From Trametes villosa (lineage: Eukaryota > Basidiomycota > Agaricomycetes > Polyporales > Polyporaceae), in the NCBI GenBank assembly GCA_002964805.2, contig PUDQ02000066.1:1-64000 (forward strand): DNA of 64,000 nucleotides, written 5' to 3'. Of this stretch, positions 31,196 through 41,878 are shown piece by piece. Each line of letters begins with the position of its first letter. Position 1 is the stretch's first letter. Under the pieces are notes generated by a model that made no database searches, was not told the origin of the DNA, and saw only the letters and a program-made list of their open reading frames with translations. The position numbers and the translations under genes are program-made.

Positions 31196-34100
31196 TCAGG
31201 CTCCCCATTGGTCTAGAGTGCTCTGAGATTGGGCAGCAGCACCCTCGGTCCGAGCACGAGCATCCTTCTGGAGGCCAAACAGATGCACAAGTTCTGCAAG
31301 GCGCGTCTATGAGGATGCATGTCGACGTTGTCATCGTAAAAACTGACTGACCTTGAAGACGCGCTTCCTTCTTTTGGCGTTGAGTCTCGGCGTTCTTGAT
31401 CCCAGCAAAGGCCTGAGCAAGCGGCGTTAGCACGTGCCAGTCGAACATGAGAGCTGTGCGATTCTACCTCTGTGACAAGTTTCTTCTTCTTCTCTTGAAT
31501 CTCGATGACCTGGACAAAGCGGTGAGCTATTGCGCCTCAGAGTCACAGCGTTACTGTGCGGGTTTACCTTCGACTCAACGGTGTTCTCGGCGATGAGCTG
31601 GTAGACATGGACGGGCTTCGTCTGCCCGATTCTACATAAAATAGTCAATACATGGACGCCCTTGCCTCGTAACAGGAACGTACCGGTTGCATCGATCAAT
31701 TGCCTGCGACTCAATACCCTCCTGCCACCAGCTACTCGGTACGATCAGCATCCCGTCGTTTGTCGACGTGGCCAATATCACTCACGGGTCCATCCTGTAT
31801 ACCCCGTAGGCGTCAGCAGCCGTTCTGTCGCGGTATTCTCTGAGCCACTCACAGGTACACGTTGTTGGCAACCGTCAAGTTGAGCCCAAGCGCTCCGGCC
31901 TTCAACGAGATGAGCATGACTCGCGGGTTGACGCCGTCAGCGGCAGGAGAGAGGTCCTGGATCTCCTCTATCAGGTCGCTGACACGCGCCGTCTTCTTGC
32001 CTTTGCCCTTTGCGCCAACCCCCGCCTTTGCCTTGGCCGTGCCCTTGCCCTTCTTCGCCTGTGTGCGGGTAGGGGGGACGTTCTCGGCGTCGAGGAAGTT
32101 GTAGTCCTCGTCGTCGTCGTCAGAATCGTCGCTCATGACGAAGTCATCGTCCTTGCCATCGTCGATGGAGCCGTCCAACAGGACCGACTGGCTGGAGCGG
32201 GTGCGCCGGCGGGCGGAGCGCTGCGATGGCACGGGTTCAGACGGCTGACCAGACGGCGGTTGCGCGACTTGGCTCAATGGAGGTGCAGCAGTGACTTCCC
32301 CCGGGTTGACTGGGACGGAGAACTGGGCGATGGTCTCCTGGCGGCGGCGCGCAGACATCTTGCCGTCGAAGCGGACGTAGGGAATACTGTGGGATTCGTC
32401 ATTAGCAGATGTCTAGGAGGCACCCTAAAGAACACTTACCCTTCTTTCTCGAGGGTCTCGGCGATCTATAGGTTTGCACATGTATTAGCACGGCGTTAGC
32501 GGCAAGAACTTGTGTGGCTCACCTTGTCGAGGAAGCCGGTGAATTGCGAGAACACCAGGGACTTGTCCGTCTCCGGGGTCAGCCTGAGTAGCGTCACCAG
32601 CTGGTCGATCTTGGCAGAAGAGCCGTTCCGCAGGTCGCTTTCTTCATCCTCCTCTTCGTCGTCGAACCGAACCGGCGCTTGAGTCAAGTCTGTCGGAGGA
32701 GGCGGTTCAATGAGGTTGGCCATGCCGAGCGGTCGTCGGTCCTAGAGGCACGTTAGTCGTGCATTAACGTACGTCATTGCAATATACGCACCATCGGGCA
32801 CTTCGGGTCGCGCGCGATGACCTCGGTGATACTATAGAAGACTGGTTAAAACCTATCATATGCGTAAGCGGGCGCTAGACACTCACCAGGCCAAACAGAA
32901 CATGTGCCCGCAGAAGGTGATGCGCGGCTCGTTGAGCGAGCCGAAGCAAATCGGACACTCTTCGCAATCTTCAATCCCCTGCGCGAGCACGTTCTGTAGG
33001 CGGATGCGCTCTTGGGAAGTTATTTGCAAGGGGGCGGGAACAGAGGCGTCTTCCTCGGACTCGTCGGAACCTTGCAGCTGCTGGAGGTAGTTGGGGGGAA
33101 GCAGGCCGGGGTGAAGGGCCAGTTGGCGCATCCGGGTGAGCAAGCTGAGCACGTTGGACTGTACCTGTAGGGCGGTTCGGATGTGAGATGTCGGATAAAT
33201 GCGGCAGAGACGCTTACCGCAGCCGCATGGATAGAGCCATGGCGCTCGAGAAGGCTGCCCACGCGTTCCTTCGAGAGCTGTTCGACTGTGTCGTATAGTT
33301 CCTAAACAAAGTGAGCAATCCTCAGGGTATTGTGAGCGTGAACGCGTGCTTACTCGGGCTCTGGGCGTGAGCGCAACAGGTACAACGGTCATCTCCACCT
33401 ATCGTTCGTAGGTAAGTTACGAATCTCGGCGATTTGAGGTGAGACTCACCGGTGGCAAAGGGACAAGGGGTTTGCCATCTTTGTCTTGCATCTACGGGGC
33501 AGCTGTTAGCTGTAGTAGGGATTCATCGCGGGGCTCTCCTACCTCCTTGGTGCGCCGGATGCAAATGTGGCTCATCAATGCCTAGGACACGTCAGTCTCG
33601 CATTCCATGGATTATGACATGCGCTGACTGACCCGCAGAAGCTCAGCGCCCGCAGGGTCACCATCCTTCAGGGGTCGCAACAGCATACGCTTGAAGAAGT
33701 CCTCCTGATCCAGTGGGCTGCAGATACGCAGGAACGTGAGGATGGATCCCAGATCCTGTTATTCATTTTGAGCACATGGTACGCCTTAAATCACCACATA
33801 TACGGACCTTCGGCGAGTTGATCTGATGGGTACCTAACGTCAGCGTACTTGAGAGGAGGAGAAGGGGGTACACGCACGATCGGCGTTCCGGTGAGCACCC
33901 AGCGCCGCTGAGCAGTCAACGCGCATACAGCTTTGGCCATCTTCGTCCTCGGGTTGCGAATGTTGTGGCCCTCGTCCAGGATAATCCTCTACACCCAGAT
34001 TTAGGACTCCCAGCTCTTTTCACGATGGCGGGTACACACACCTTCCACGGCACATCAAACAACGCCTTGTCCATCTTCTGCTTCTTCACAGCCGGCGCGC

Positions 34101-36312
34101 CGCCCTTGCCAGCAGTGCCTGTGTCGTGCTCCAAAGCGACGGTCTGGTACGTCGTGATCACGATGTCGAACCTCCGGAGCTCCGCGGGCGTCAGGGCGCG
34201 GTTCTTGCCGTAGTACACGCAGTAGCTGAGCGTCCCGGGCTTGACGTGGTCCTCAATTTGCTTCTCCCAGTTAGACATAACCGAGAGCGGGACAACTATA
34301 CGCTATAGGTTAGATAATGAATGGTGGAGTGAAATACGACTGACCGATGAGCGTGGAGTTCGAATGGTCGACCGGCGTATCGGACTTGGTGGCAAGTACG
34401 AGTGCGAGCATAGTCAGGGTTTTCCCCTTCAGCGAAGTTCAGCCATCTCATCGGACAACGACAGGCACGGTCGTATAGTACTTACCAAACCCATGCTATC
34501 CGCGCAAAGCGCGCCCCGCCCCAGCTTGGGTGCCGCCTCTTGAGGGGTCTTTGTGGCGACTGTACGCTCTGGTGTCAGCTCATTCCCACTTCAGCTACCA
34601 GGCCTCAACTCACTGTTGAAGTAGTATGGCTACAAGTGGATCTCATCAGCATCACGCACCCCACGGATGTACACACGAGCGCACCTTGCCAACACCCTTC
34701 CGCAGCTGCCAGAACTGCACGGGCTTGTCCGACTCCGTCTTCGGGAGCTCCGGATACTCGTGATCAATGCACCACTTCAACGCTTGGCTCTGCGATCGAT
34801 GTTACCCCGGTTTCCCGTCGTTTTCGGAATGAGGGGCCTACCTGATGTTTGAGCAGGTTGACTGTCAGCTCGCCGGAGCTAAGACCAGGCGGGTTCGGAT
34901 GCTCCGGCAGACTAAGCACGTCGTCCACAGAACACAGCGTGTCGAGGAGCGAGCTCCTCCGGCCCTCGTCGTCGACCTTCTCCAGGTTGTTCAGGATCTG
35001 TTTCAGCTCCATCGCCTTCTCGTACGCCTCCTGTTGCTTCCGCACAGCCTCCTGCTGTTTCCGCGCCGCTTCCTGCTGCGCGGCGGTAGCCCTTGCGCGC
35101 TGAGTTGAGGGTGGCGCGTTGTGGCTCGAGCTAGCGTACCCTGGCGCCGACGCGACGGCCTGTGAGTAGCTCGGGCCAGGCTGCGAATACGAAGGGGCGG
35201 GTGCGCGTGCCGGAGCTGCCGCTGGTGCGCCGCGAGCAGCCGGGGCTCCTGGGATGGGACGGATCCCGTTGGGGCCTGGTTTGGGGAACCCGCGCTGGCC
35301 TGGAGTCGCCCAGACGAGTTTGGGCTCGAGGATCTGACGCTTGTCGGTGGGGCCGTAGATCTTCAGCGTCCTGGGAGTACGGTGAGCGTCGCAAGATATG
35401 CATACAAGGAGGTCATGTACATACATGGAGAGCGAATAGGCGAAACCGGAGACTGCAGGGGTGTATGTGAGGATACGCCGCATATATAGCCGCAGACGAT
35501 ACGTACGGTTGCCCTCGTGCATAACGCCCTCGACAGTGACGAGGCCGCTGTCCATGAGTGGCGCAAGCTTGCTAGCTACTGTGCGCGGTATGTGGCCGAC
35601 CTACACGAGGAGCCTAAGACCCAGAGAGCTGGATATATGCTCGGCGCAATTGCACTTACCTGTGTGCCCCCGATATTCTTGACTTGGATAGCATTTCTGC
35701 GACCGGGTTTGAGTCCTACACTACACCCTGGCCATACTGAATTACACTAACCGGTCGTACTTGTTGTGGGGCTCTCGGACAAGCCGCACTTCTTCGCCGG
35801 GCCCCACCAGTCCTAGCACACGTTCAGCACGGAATAGCACGTCTCCGAGGACGGTGCTCACCTTTGTAGTACTGTATCCCGACGATACTAGTCTTCATCA
35901 TGAGATACAACTCATCCCTGCTCTCTTCTTCTGGAATGTCATCAATTACTTCTTCCTCCACTCGCTGCGTGTAGGATACTCCTGCAGGCAAGCCGGATAT
36001 GCGGCGAAGGGGTTGCGAAGACGGAGGTTGGGAGGACGAGGGAGGCTGGGAGAAAGCCGGCTGAGAAGAACTAGGAGGAGTGCCTTGTGAGGCCGCCACA
36101 GAAGCTTCATACTGCGCCTTGCGCTTCCTCTGGCTGGGGCCCGGAGTGGATAGCGAAGGGTCGGGGACTTTGGCGGTGGCGGGGACATCTTCAGCGTCTA
36201 CACGGCGGAGCCCCACGGCAAGCCGGATCTTCGACTGGTCTGCAGGGCTATAGTGCAGAAGGTGAGGCTGCTATCTATGCGACAACGCGAAGTATGCTTA
36301 CTAGAGGTCCAT
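31196..36312 (-). CDS. RAD5: RAD5/HLTF-type SNF2 translocase and RING ubiquitin ligase
   Basis: Many short exons with 45-65 nt introns. Order: HIRAN domain (about 35900-35490; [11 protein letters not shown], then G-H-I-P-R), SNF2 ATPase (M-G-L-G-K-T split by an intron near 34480; L-D-E-G-H near 33985; L-T-G-T-P), RING inside the helicase (C-P-I-C near 32965, C-G-H-M-F-C near 32905), and RecA2 ([28 protein letters not shown]). The stop is at 31198-31196. RAD5/HLTF polyubiquitinates PCNA and remodels stalled forks. The last RING ligand, normally in C-P-x-C, reads C-P-M-D. RecA2 carries a long charged insert (32300-31950). The start given is the first clear in-frame ATG (36312). The frame extends upstream to about 36379 and probably to an exon ending near 36440, which I could not fix. 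Confidence 0.87.
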
Positions 36313-36957
36313 GAAGCCTGGGACGGTTTCGAGCTTTATGGCGGCAAGCTTTGCGAGGATGTCCGGGGTCACACATCCCCTACGTTTGTGCAACGTACTT
36401 GAGTGAAGAGTGCTTCTCAAAGACACAAGGGACGCACCAGTGTCGCCATTCTACCGTTTCCCCATAGCGGCCGGTTGTAACTGAGCCGTAACGCAGAGAT
36501 CCTAGCTCTATAGGGGAGCCTCTACAAGGCGGCGGTCCATGGCACGTCGCGCGGCTGCTTTTGCTATACTTTTTCGCGCGTTCAGTACGCGTTTGACGCG
36601 CCAAATGCGAGCTACTACTCACTTCGAATATATGCGTTGCGGCCATACGCACTTTGAGTAAGCTGCGGCAGATAGTGTAAGAGAAAGCGGGGACTACCGC
36701 TTTGGGACACCGACGCGTCGCGCCCCGCAGTCAATCTTTTCCCACGCTGGCGCGATCGGCACCGACGCGCGCCAATTAAAAGACGCAGCTCCCGTACCAC
36801 CACTTGCTTCTGCCTTCCACCCTTCGCACCTTTTGTTGTCGACTCTTGAACTCTAGGACGCAGGCGATACCACGCGGCAAACTGTTTTGAATCTGGACCA
36901 TGCTGTAGAACGTAGTCACCTGTTCAACAATCCCTGTACACTCGCGGCCTCTACGTC
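36313..36957. other. divergent promoter region of RAD5/HLTF and metallophosphoesterase copy 2
   Basis: Probably contains the first exon(s) of the RAD5/HLTF gene (an in-frame stretch at about 36379-36313 and a possible exon near 36646-36438). The rest shows no gene. Confidence 0.45.
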
Positions 36958-38858
36958 ATGGTCACTCTTCGCGCGGGATACATACCACGCCTCGTCAATT
37001 TCCTTCGGCTCGTATGGCTACTGGCCATAGCATGGTATGAACTAGGCACATTCTATTATCATACGGCTGGTTGTGCGTGGCCAGACCAGCTGTTGAGAAG
37101 CCCTGTACGTTCGCACTTGCGTTTATGAGGCGAAGGCTCATTGAAACAGTCTGCGAATGCTTAGGCTTCGTCAACCCCATCCCCATCTCATGTATTGCTA
37201 GTCGCCGACCCTCAGATTCTTGATCGTCGTTCCTATCCGGAACGCCCACCTTGGCTGAGGCGGCTCAGTCAGTTCATCGTCGACTCGAATCTCCGCAAGA
37301 GCTGGCGCGCAGTTCTTCGGAGGCGTCCCGACTCCGTCATATTTCTTGGGGACATGATGGACAACGGTAGAGTGGATATGCCAGACGAAGAGTAAGTTCT
37401 CGAGCTATCCCATATCCCGCGCTCTCCAGGCATTTCATCTCGCTCTCCAGCTAACAAGGCATTCATAATGTTCATAGGTATGGCCGTTACGTGCGCAGGT
37501 TCAGGAGCATCTTTGCGCACGACGAACGTCTGCCCGTGCACTATATCCCCGGCAACCATGACGTTGGGTATGTGTTTTACGTCCCCACCACGCAACACAA
37601 TACTCATACTTTCCAAGATTGGGGGCATCCTCCCCTTCGTATCGCTTTTCTGACTTTGCGCAAGAGCGCTACCTCTCGTCCTTCGGTCCGCTCAACCAAC
37701 GCATAACCCTCGACAATCACACCGTACTGCTGATCGATGCTCCCAGCCTGGTCAACGAGGACCGGGCTCGAGCTGCCTCTGGGGTGTCGTATTCAGAATG
37801 GGCCGCGTCGCATCTGGACAGTACTACTGCGTTCGTCCAGGCATTCGCCCGAGGTGAGCCTTGTTTTGATACCGAGCCTTCTATCACAAGAAATACGTGT
37901 CAATCACAATCACAATACTAAAGCGCCTCGCTGCCTTTCGTGTAGACGCAGATCCCTCCGAGCGTGACCGGCCCATTTTGTTCAGCCACGTCCCGCTCTC
38001 TAGGCCCGAAGGGACGTCCTGCGGGCCCCTGCGCGAGCGTGGAACTATCCGCCAGGGCAGAGGTTTGGGGTACCAAAATCTCCTCACCCCTCAAGCATCG
38101 CAATTCTTGCTGCAGAGTATACGTCCGTCGATCATTTTCAGGTAACGCGTCCTCGGTCTCATCCCGCCACATGTTCGGCACATTAACGCGCTCACAGCGG
38201 AGATGACCACGACTACTGTGAATACGTCCATACGCTTCCGTCGGCGGACACCAAACGCCCTTCTTCGCCTGCCTCTATCCCCGAGATAACGGTGAAGTCG
38301 TTCTCAATGGCTATGGGCGTTCGCCGGCCCGGATACCAGCTGCTCTCCCTCGTCCCACCATCCACGAACCCAGAGTCCCAGACGTTCGCGCACACGCCAT
38401 GCCTCCTTCCTGACCAGCTTGGGATATACCTCTCCGTCTACGTCCCGCTCATCATCTTGAGCCTCGCCATCCTTCTGCTGTCGAACATTCGTCGTCGGTG
38501 CACCCGCCACACCTCCCCCGCCGCACGGTCCACCGAGTGGACCTCCCTTGCTCCCGCCGACGCCGCCGAGCCGGACTTCGACCTGCCACCCCCTAGCGCG
38601 TGGCGTTTGAAGGAGTTTCCACGGCCGGGATGGTCGCGTACCTTCGTCATTCCCCTGGGTCGACGTCGGGTGCAGCTGACGCTCTCTTCGGCTGCACTGC
38701 TCAATCCGCTGAAGGCGTTCCTGTGGACGGGCGGGAAAGTGCGGGACGATGAGGGCCGTAGAAGGAGGGGTGCTGTGAAGGGCTTCCTGTTCGACGTACG
38801 GGACGTCGCGTGGGCGCCGCTCGCGTTATTCGTGATCATCGCGTGGTGGGTGTGGTGA
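36958..38858 (+). CDS. CDC1/TED1-like metallophosphoesterase, copy 2, intact active site, 518 aa
   Basis: Six exons: 36958-37104, 37165-37391, 37478-37567, 37618-37853, 37946-38141, 38198-38858; total divisible by three. N-terminal membrane segment (L-L-A-I-A-W-Y-E-L-G-T-F). Phosphoesterase blocks are all present: V-A-D-P-Q, F-L-G-D-M-M-D-N-G-R, P-G-N-H-D-V-G and S-H-V-P-L-S-R-P. A C-terminal membrane segment (V-P-L-I-I-L-S-L-A-I-L-L-L) and a hydrophobic C-terminus follow. Likely an ER-membrane, Mn2+-dependent phosphatase acting on GPI-anchor side groups, as known for Cdc1/Ted1. Intron positions and several intron phases match copy 1 at 18230-20456, so one arose by duplication; copy 1 has the longer, more diverged C-terminus. 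Confidence 0.9.
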
Positions 38859-38929
38859 GCCTGCGGAGGTGTGGCTCTTGCGTAGTGTAGGGTTGAATCA
38901 CGCGCGTGCTGCGTCTTGCGTGTATCTAT

Positions 38930-39467
38930 CTATTCTTCTTGCTTGATCGACCGTCGTGCAGCCTCTTCTTGGGCTTCGATCGCTCTATTCCACAGCGACA
39001 TGTCGAGGTCGCGTGCCTCTTCCGCGACTATGGCCCGCAGGACCAGGTGCGGGTTCACGTTCACAAGTGGTGCGTGCGCCGACAGAACAGGTAACGGTAG
39101 GGCATTCTACCCCCAGCGTCAGTATATGGCGACTACAGAAAAGAGGTCTAGCCTACGTTGGAGAACTCGAGGTATCCCATGAGCATGACGACGGTCTTGG
39201 GCTCGTGCAGCCAGCGAGGGGATCGCCAGGCGTTCCGGACGCACAGCGAGATGTCGACGAGCAACGCGTCCTCTCCATCGTGGACCATGATGGTGGAGGA
39301 GTCAGAGTCGTAGTGAATCAACCTGAGCGCATGTAGTCAGTGGAGGTCGCGGTCTAGTAGAATGAGACAGCGTACCATCCAGCTACTCTGAGTTTGCGGG
39401 AGAGCAGCGCAGTGGAGATGGATGCTAGCCTCGTGGTTGCGGCGGATTCGACTTGCTGACTGGGCAT
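38930..39467 (-). CDS. TEN1: TEN1-like CST complex subunit (telomere capping), 144 aa
   Basis: Three short exons: 39467-39376, 39322-39157, 39106-38930; the total is divisible by three. The protein is a small single OB-fold type: R-K-L-R-V-A-G-W, I-H-Y-D, V-H-D-G-E-D-A-L-L-V-D-I-S-L-C-V, V-V-M-L-M-G-Y-L-E, then P-H-L-V-L-R-A-I-V and a helical end D-L-D-M-S-L-W-N. That pattern and the length match fungal Ten1, which with Stn1 and Cdc13/Ctc1 caps telomeres and aids lagging-strand fill-in. The family call is by motif recall, not by search. All three exons are too short to stand out in an ORF scan. Confidence 0.65.
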
Positions 39468-39911
39468 CCTGAAAGCAGTATTTACTGCTTATACTTGTAG
39501 GACGATCTTTCTAAATCGCGAGGATGCAAGAGTGCTTGAGATTATTCTAGGCTCGCCGCTCTAGTGATGGTTCTGGTCAAGCAGCTGTGGGCGTGAAGCG
39601 CCGATGCTACATATCTCGTTCCTTCGAGGCCTGACGGTATCCGGTCGATAGATGAAAATCGCTTGAACTACTCGCGTCGCGTATACGAGTCTCTCCGAAT
39701 ACTGTGCACTTCGAGCTTCAGGTCTTGACAATTTGTACAGCGGGTATCAAAGAATAGATTATTGATATACTACGTTCACGGTATGTCATCAAGGTAAGAG
39801 GCAGAGAGCGTCGTACATCCGAGCGATAATAAGTAGTATAGTCTGGTCCATGTCCATCCACGAAGACGTGCAAACAAGAGTACCCAATCACCGACAAGCA
39901 GCGAACGCCCC
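39468..39911. other. intergenic between TEN1-like and aspartic protease genes
   Basis: About 440 bp, relatively AT-rich near 39720-39800; nothing coding seen. Confidence 0.5.
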
Positions 39912-41878
39912 TTACTGGGTGTCGCTGTAGCGCGACGTCCCCTGCTCGGGGTCCTTACCCACGACCTCCCTGAACGGCACCGGCGCGTAGCGCGCCGCAT
40001 TCCTACTCTTGACATTCCGGGTACACATCGTCAGCGTGACGCCGAGGAGGATGAGTCCGATAGCCAGGTTCGCTGCGAGGAGGCCGACTCCGGCAGCAAG
40101 CCCGTACTTGTTCGAGTCCGAGCTCGAGCCTGGCTTCGTCGAGTCGTCGTCCGTCGAGAGCGCGCCGCTGACGGCCGCATCGCCGTCTGCAGAAGGGGTG
40201 CTCGACCCGGAGGTGGTCGAGTTGTCTTGCGCGCCACTGGAGGACTCGAGCATCTGGATGAGCTCGTCGGGGCTCAACACGTTGGCCATCGAGTACGCCA
40301 GCGCGCGGCTCGCGGAGAATTCGTCCCATGCCGAGGCGATATCGGTGGTGGTCGGCAGCATCTGCACGTAGGGATTCAGGTTGTCTTGCGCGTTGACGTT
40401 CGAAATCTGGGCGCCGTAGTTGAAACTATACAGTAGATGAGCATAGGCGGCCTAGCATCGCGCGATGCGCATTGATCGCAGTAATCGCGAGACTCACGAT
40501 GCGTAGACGTTGCGCAAGAACGCGTCACCCAAGATCATGTCAAACCCATCGACGGCGAAGGGCAGGTTCAGCTTGTTGAAGCCACCGGTGCAGAACGTGT
40601 AGTCCTTGCCCCAGCCCGTCGTATTGGCGGAAAGGACCTGTGTGAGCGATATGTCGGCCGGATGCACTGGAACGTCGACGCCCCTAGCATACGTCGTTTC
40701 GCATGAGCGTAGTGACAAGAATAAGAAGGGCCCACGCCACTCACGCGAACGTGAATGTCAGATTAGTGCTGGCGTTGCACGGCACGAGGTATGCGCCCTG
40801 AGAGTCGGAATACACCGCCCCAGGGATGGACGCATAGATCGCCTCCACCGCTGCCGCCGGAAGCTCCGCAAGCGAACACCCGCTGTCGAGTACGGCGACG
40901 GCCTTGCCCTGGGGCACGCCGGCGGCGTTCGACTTGTTGAACGCGAACGGCTGGCCGTTGATCTTCATGCCGTCCAGCACGACGTCCCAGTGCAGCTTCG
41001 AGCCAGTGCGCCACAGCTTGGGCGCGTCGGCGACCTTCTCGTAGTCCGGGCTGTGTGAGCCGATGTAGAAGTCCCCCGCGCCCTGCGTGCCCGCCACAAC
41101 ATCCGCACGTTCCAGGCGCAAGTCGAAGAAGGGCGGAAGCGCCGGGTTGTACGCGAAAGTATTCGTGCCGGGACCCTTCCCGAGCGCGAGGGCGGAGTCG
41201 TTCCCCCACGCGTCGACGAGCGCGTGGTGTATGGATGCAAGGTCGAAGGCGAAGCCCATGAGCCCATCAAGCGAGGGCATGTCGTCGCTCTGAAACCATC
41301 GTTAGCGATGCTCAGGGTGGACTGAAGAAGCCATCTCTGCTCACCTCGACCTCCAGGAAGGCTTGACAGACACACAGATCGTCAGGCTATGTCGTGTTTG
41401 GCAGAAAAGGGGTAGAGACCCACCTTGCGAAGGGACCACAATGGACCCGAGGTGCAGGTCCGAGAACATGATGGGTCCGGACGCATTTCCGGACCCATAC
41501 GTCTCCGCCGCCTTGAGGCTGGTCGTGTTCGTGTACCGGAGGTGTCTCCCCTGAGGCTTCACATACAGATCCGTCGACCCTGTGTCCACCTGAACCCTGA
41601 ACTCTGCAGCTGTGTGAGCATTCCTTGCACGCGGTGGTGTACAGACTGTCACATACTCTCTCCACCGACGTGAATGTTGGTGTAATACTATCGCTCTGCA
41701 GTCAAAACAACCTCTTCATCAGCGATTAGGGTATGATGTGGCTTACAAGGATGTTGTCGTCAGTGAACACGCCCGGATTCGTCTTGTATTGCGGGGTGGC
41801 TTGCCCATGAGCCAAGATAGAGTGAAGGAGAGTCGGGAAGAGGAGGGAGAAGACCTGAAGGAGAGACTGGGGTACCAT
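39912..41878 (-). CDS. membrane-anchored pepsin-type aspartic protease, 534 aa
   Basis: Seven exons: 41878-41747, 41687-41657, 41603-41424, 41361-41345, 41289-40745, 40683-40498, 40425-39912 (exon 4 only 17 nt); total divisible by three. Signal peptide (residues 1-22), then Y-Y-T-N-I-H-V-G-G-E about 20 residues later, so there is almost no propeptide. First catalytic motif V-D-T-G-S-T; second V-L-D-S-G-C-S, with Cys where Thr/Ser is usual. A Ser/Thr-rich stalk is followed by one membrane segment (A-A-G-V-G-L-L-A-A-N-L-A-I-G-L) and a short cytosolic tail. A1-family protease displayed at the cell surface or in the secretory route. Upstream in-frame ATGs add a few non-signal residues. Confidence 0.88.

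Noticed and set aside
31340..31470. Apparent frame break at the last exon join of RAD5/HLTF
   Set aside because: Choosing the acceptor at G-C-A-G inside the next exon restores phase and gives the conserved R-L-Q-E-L-V reading, so no lesion.
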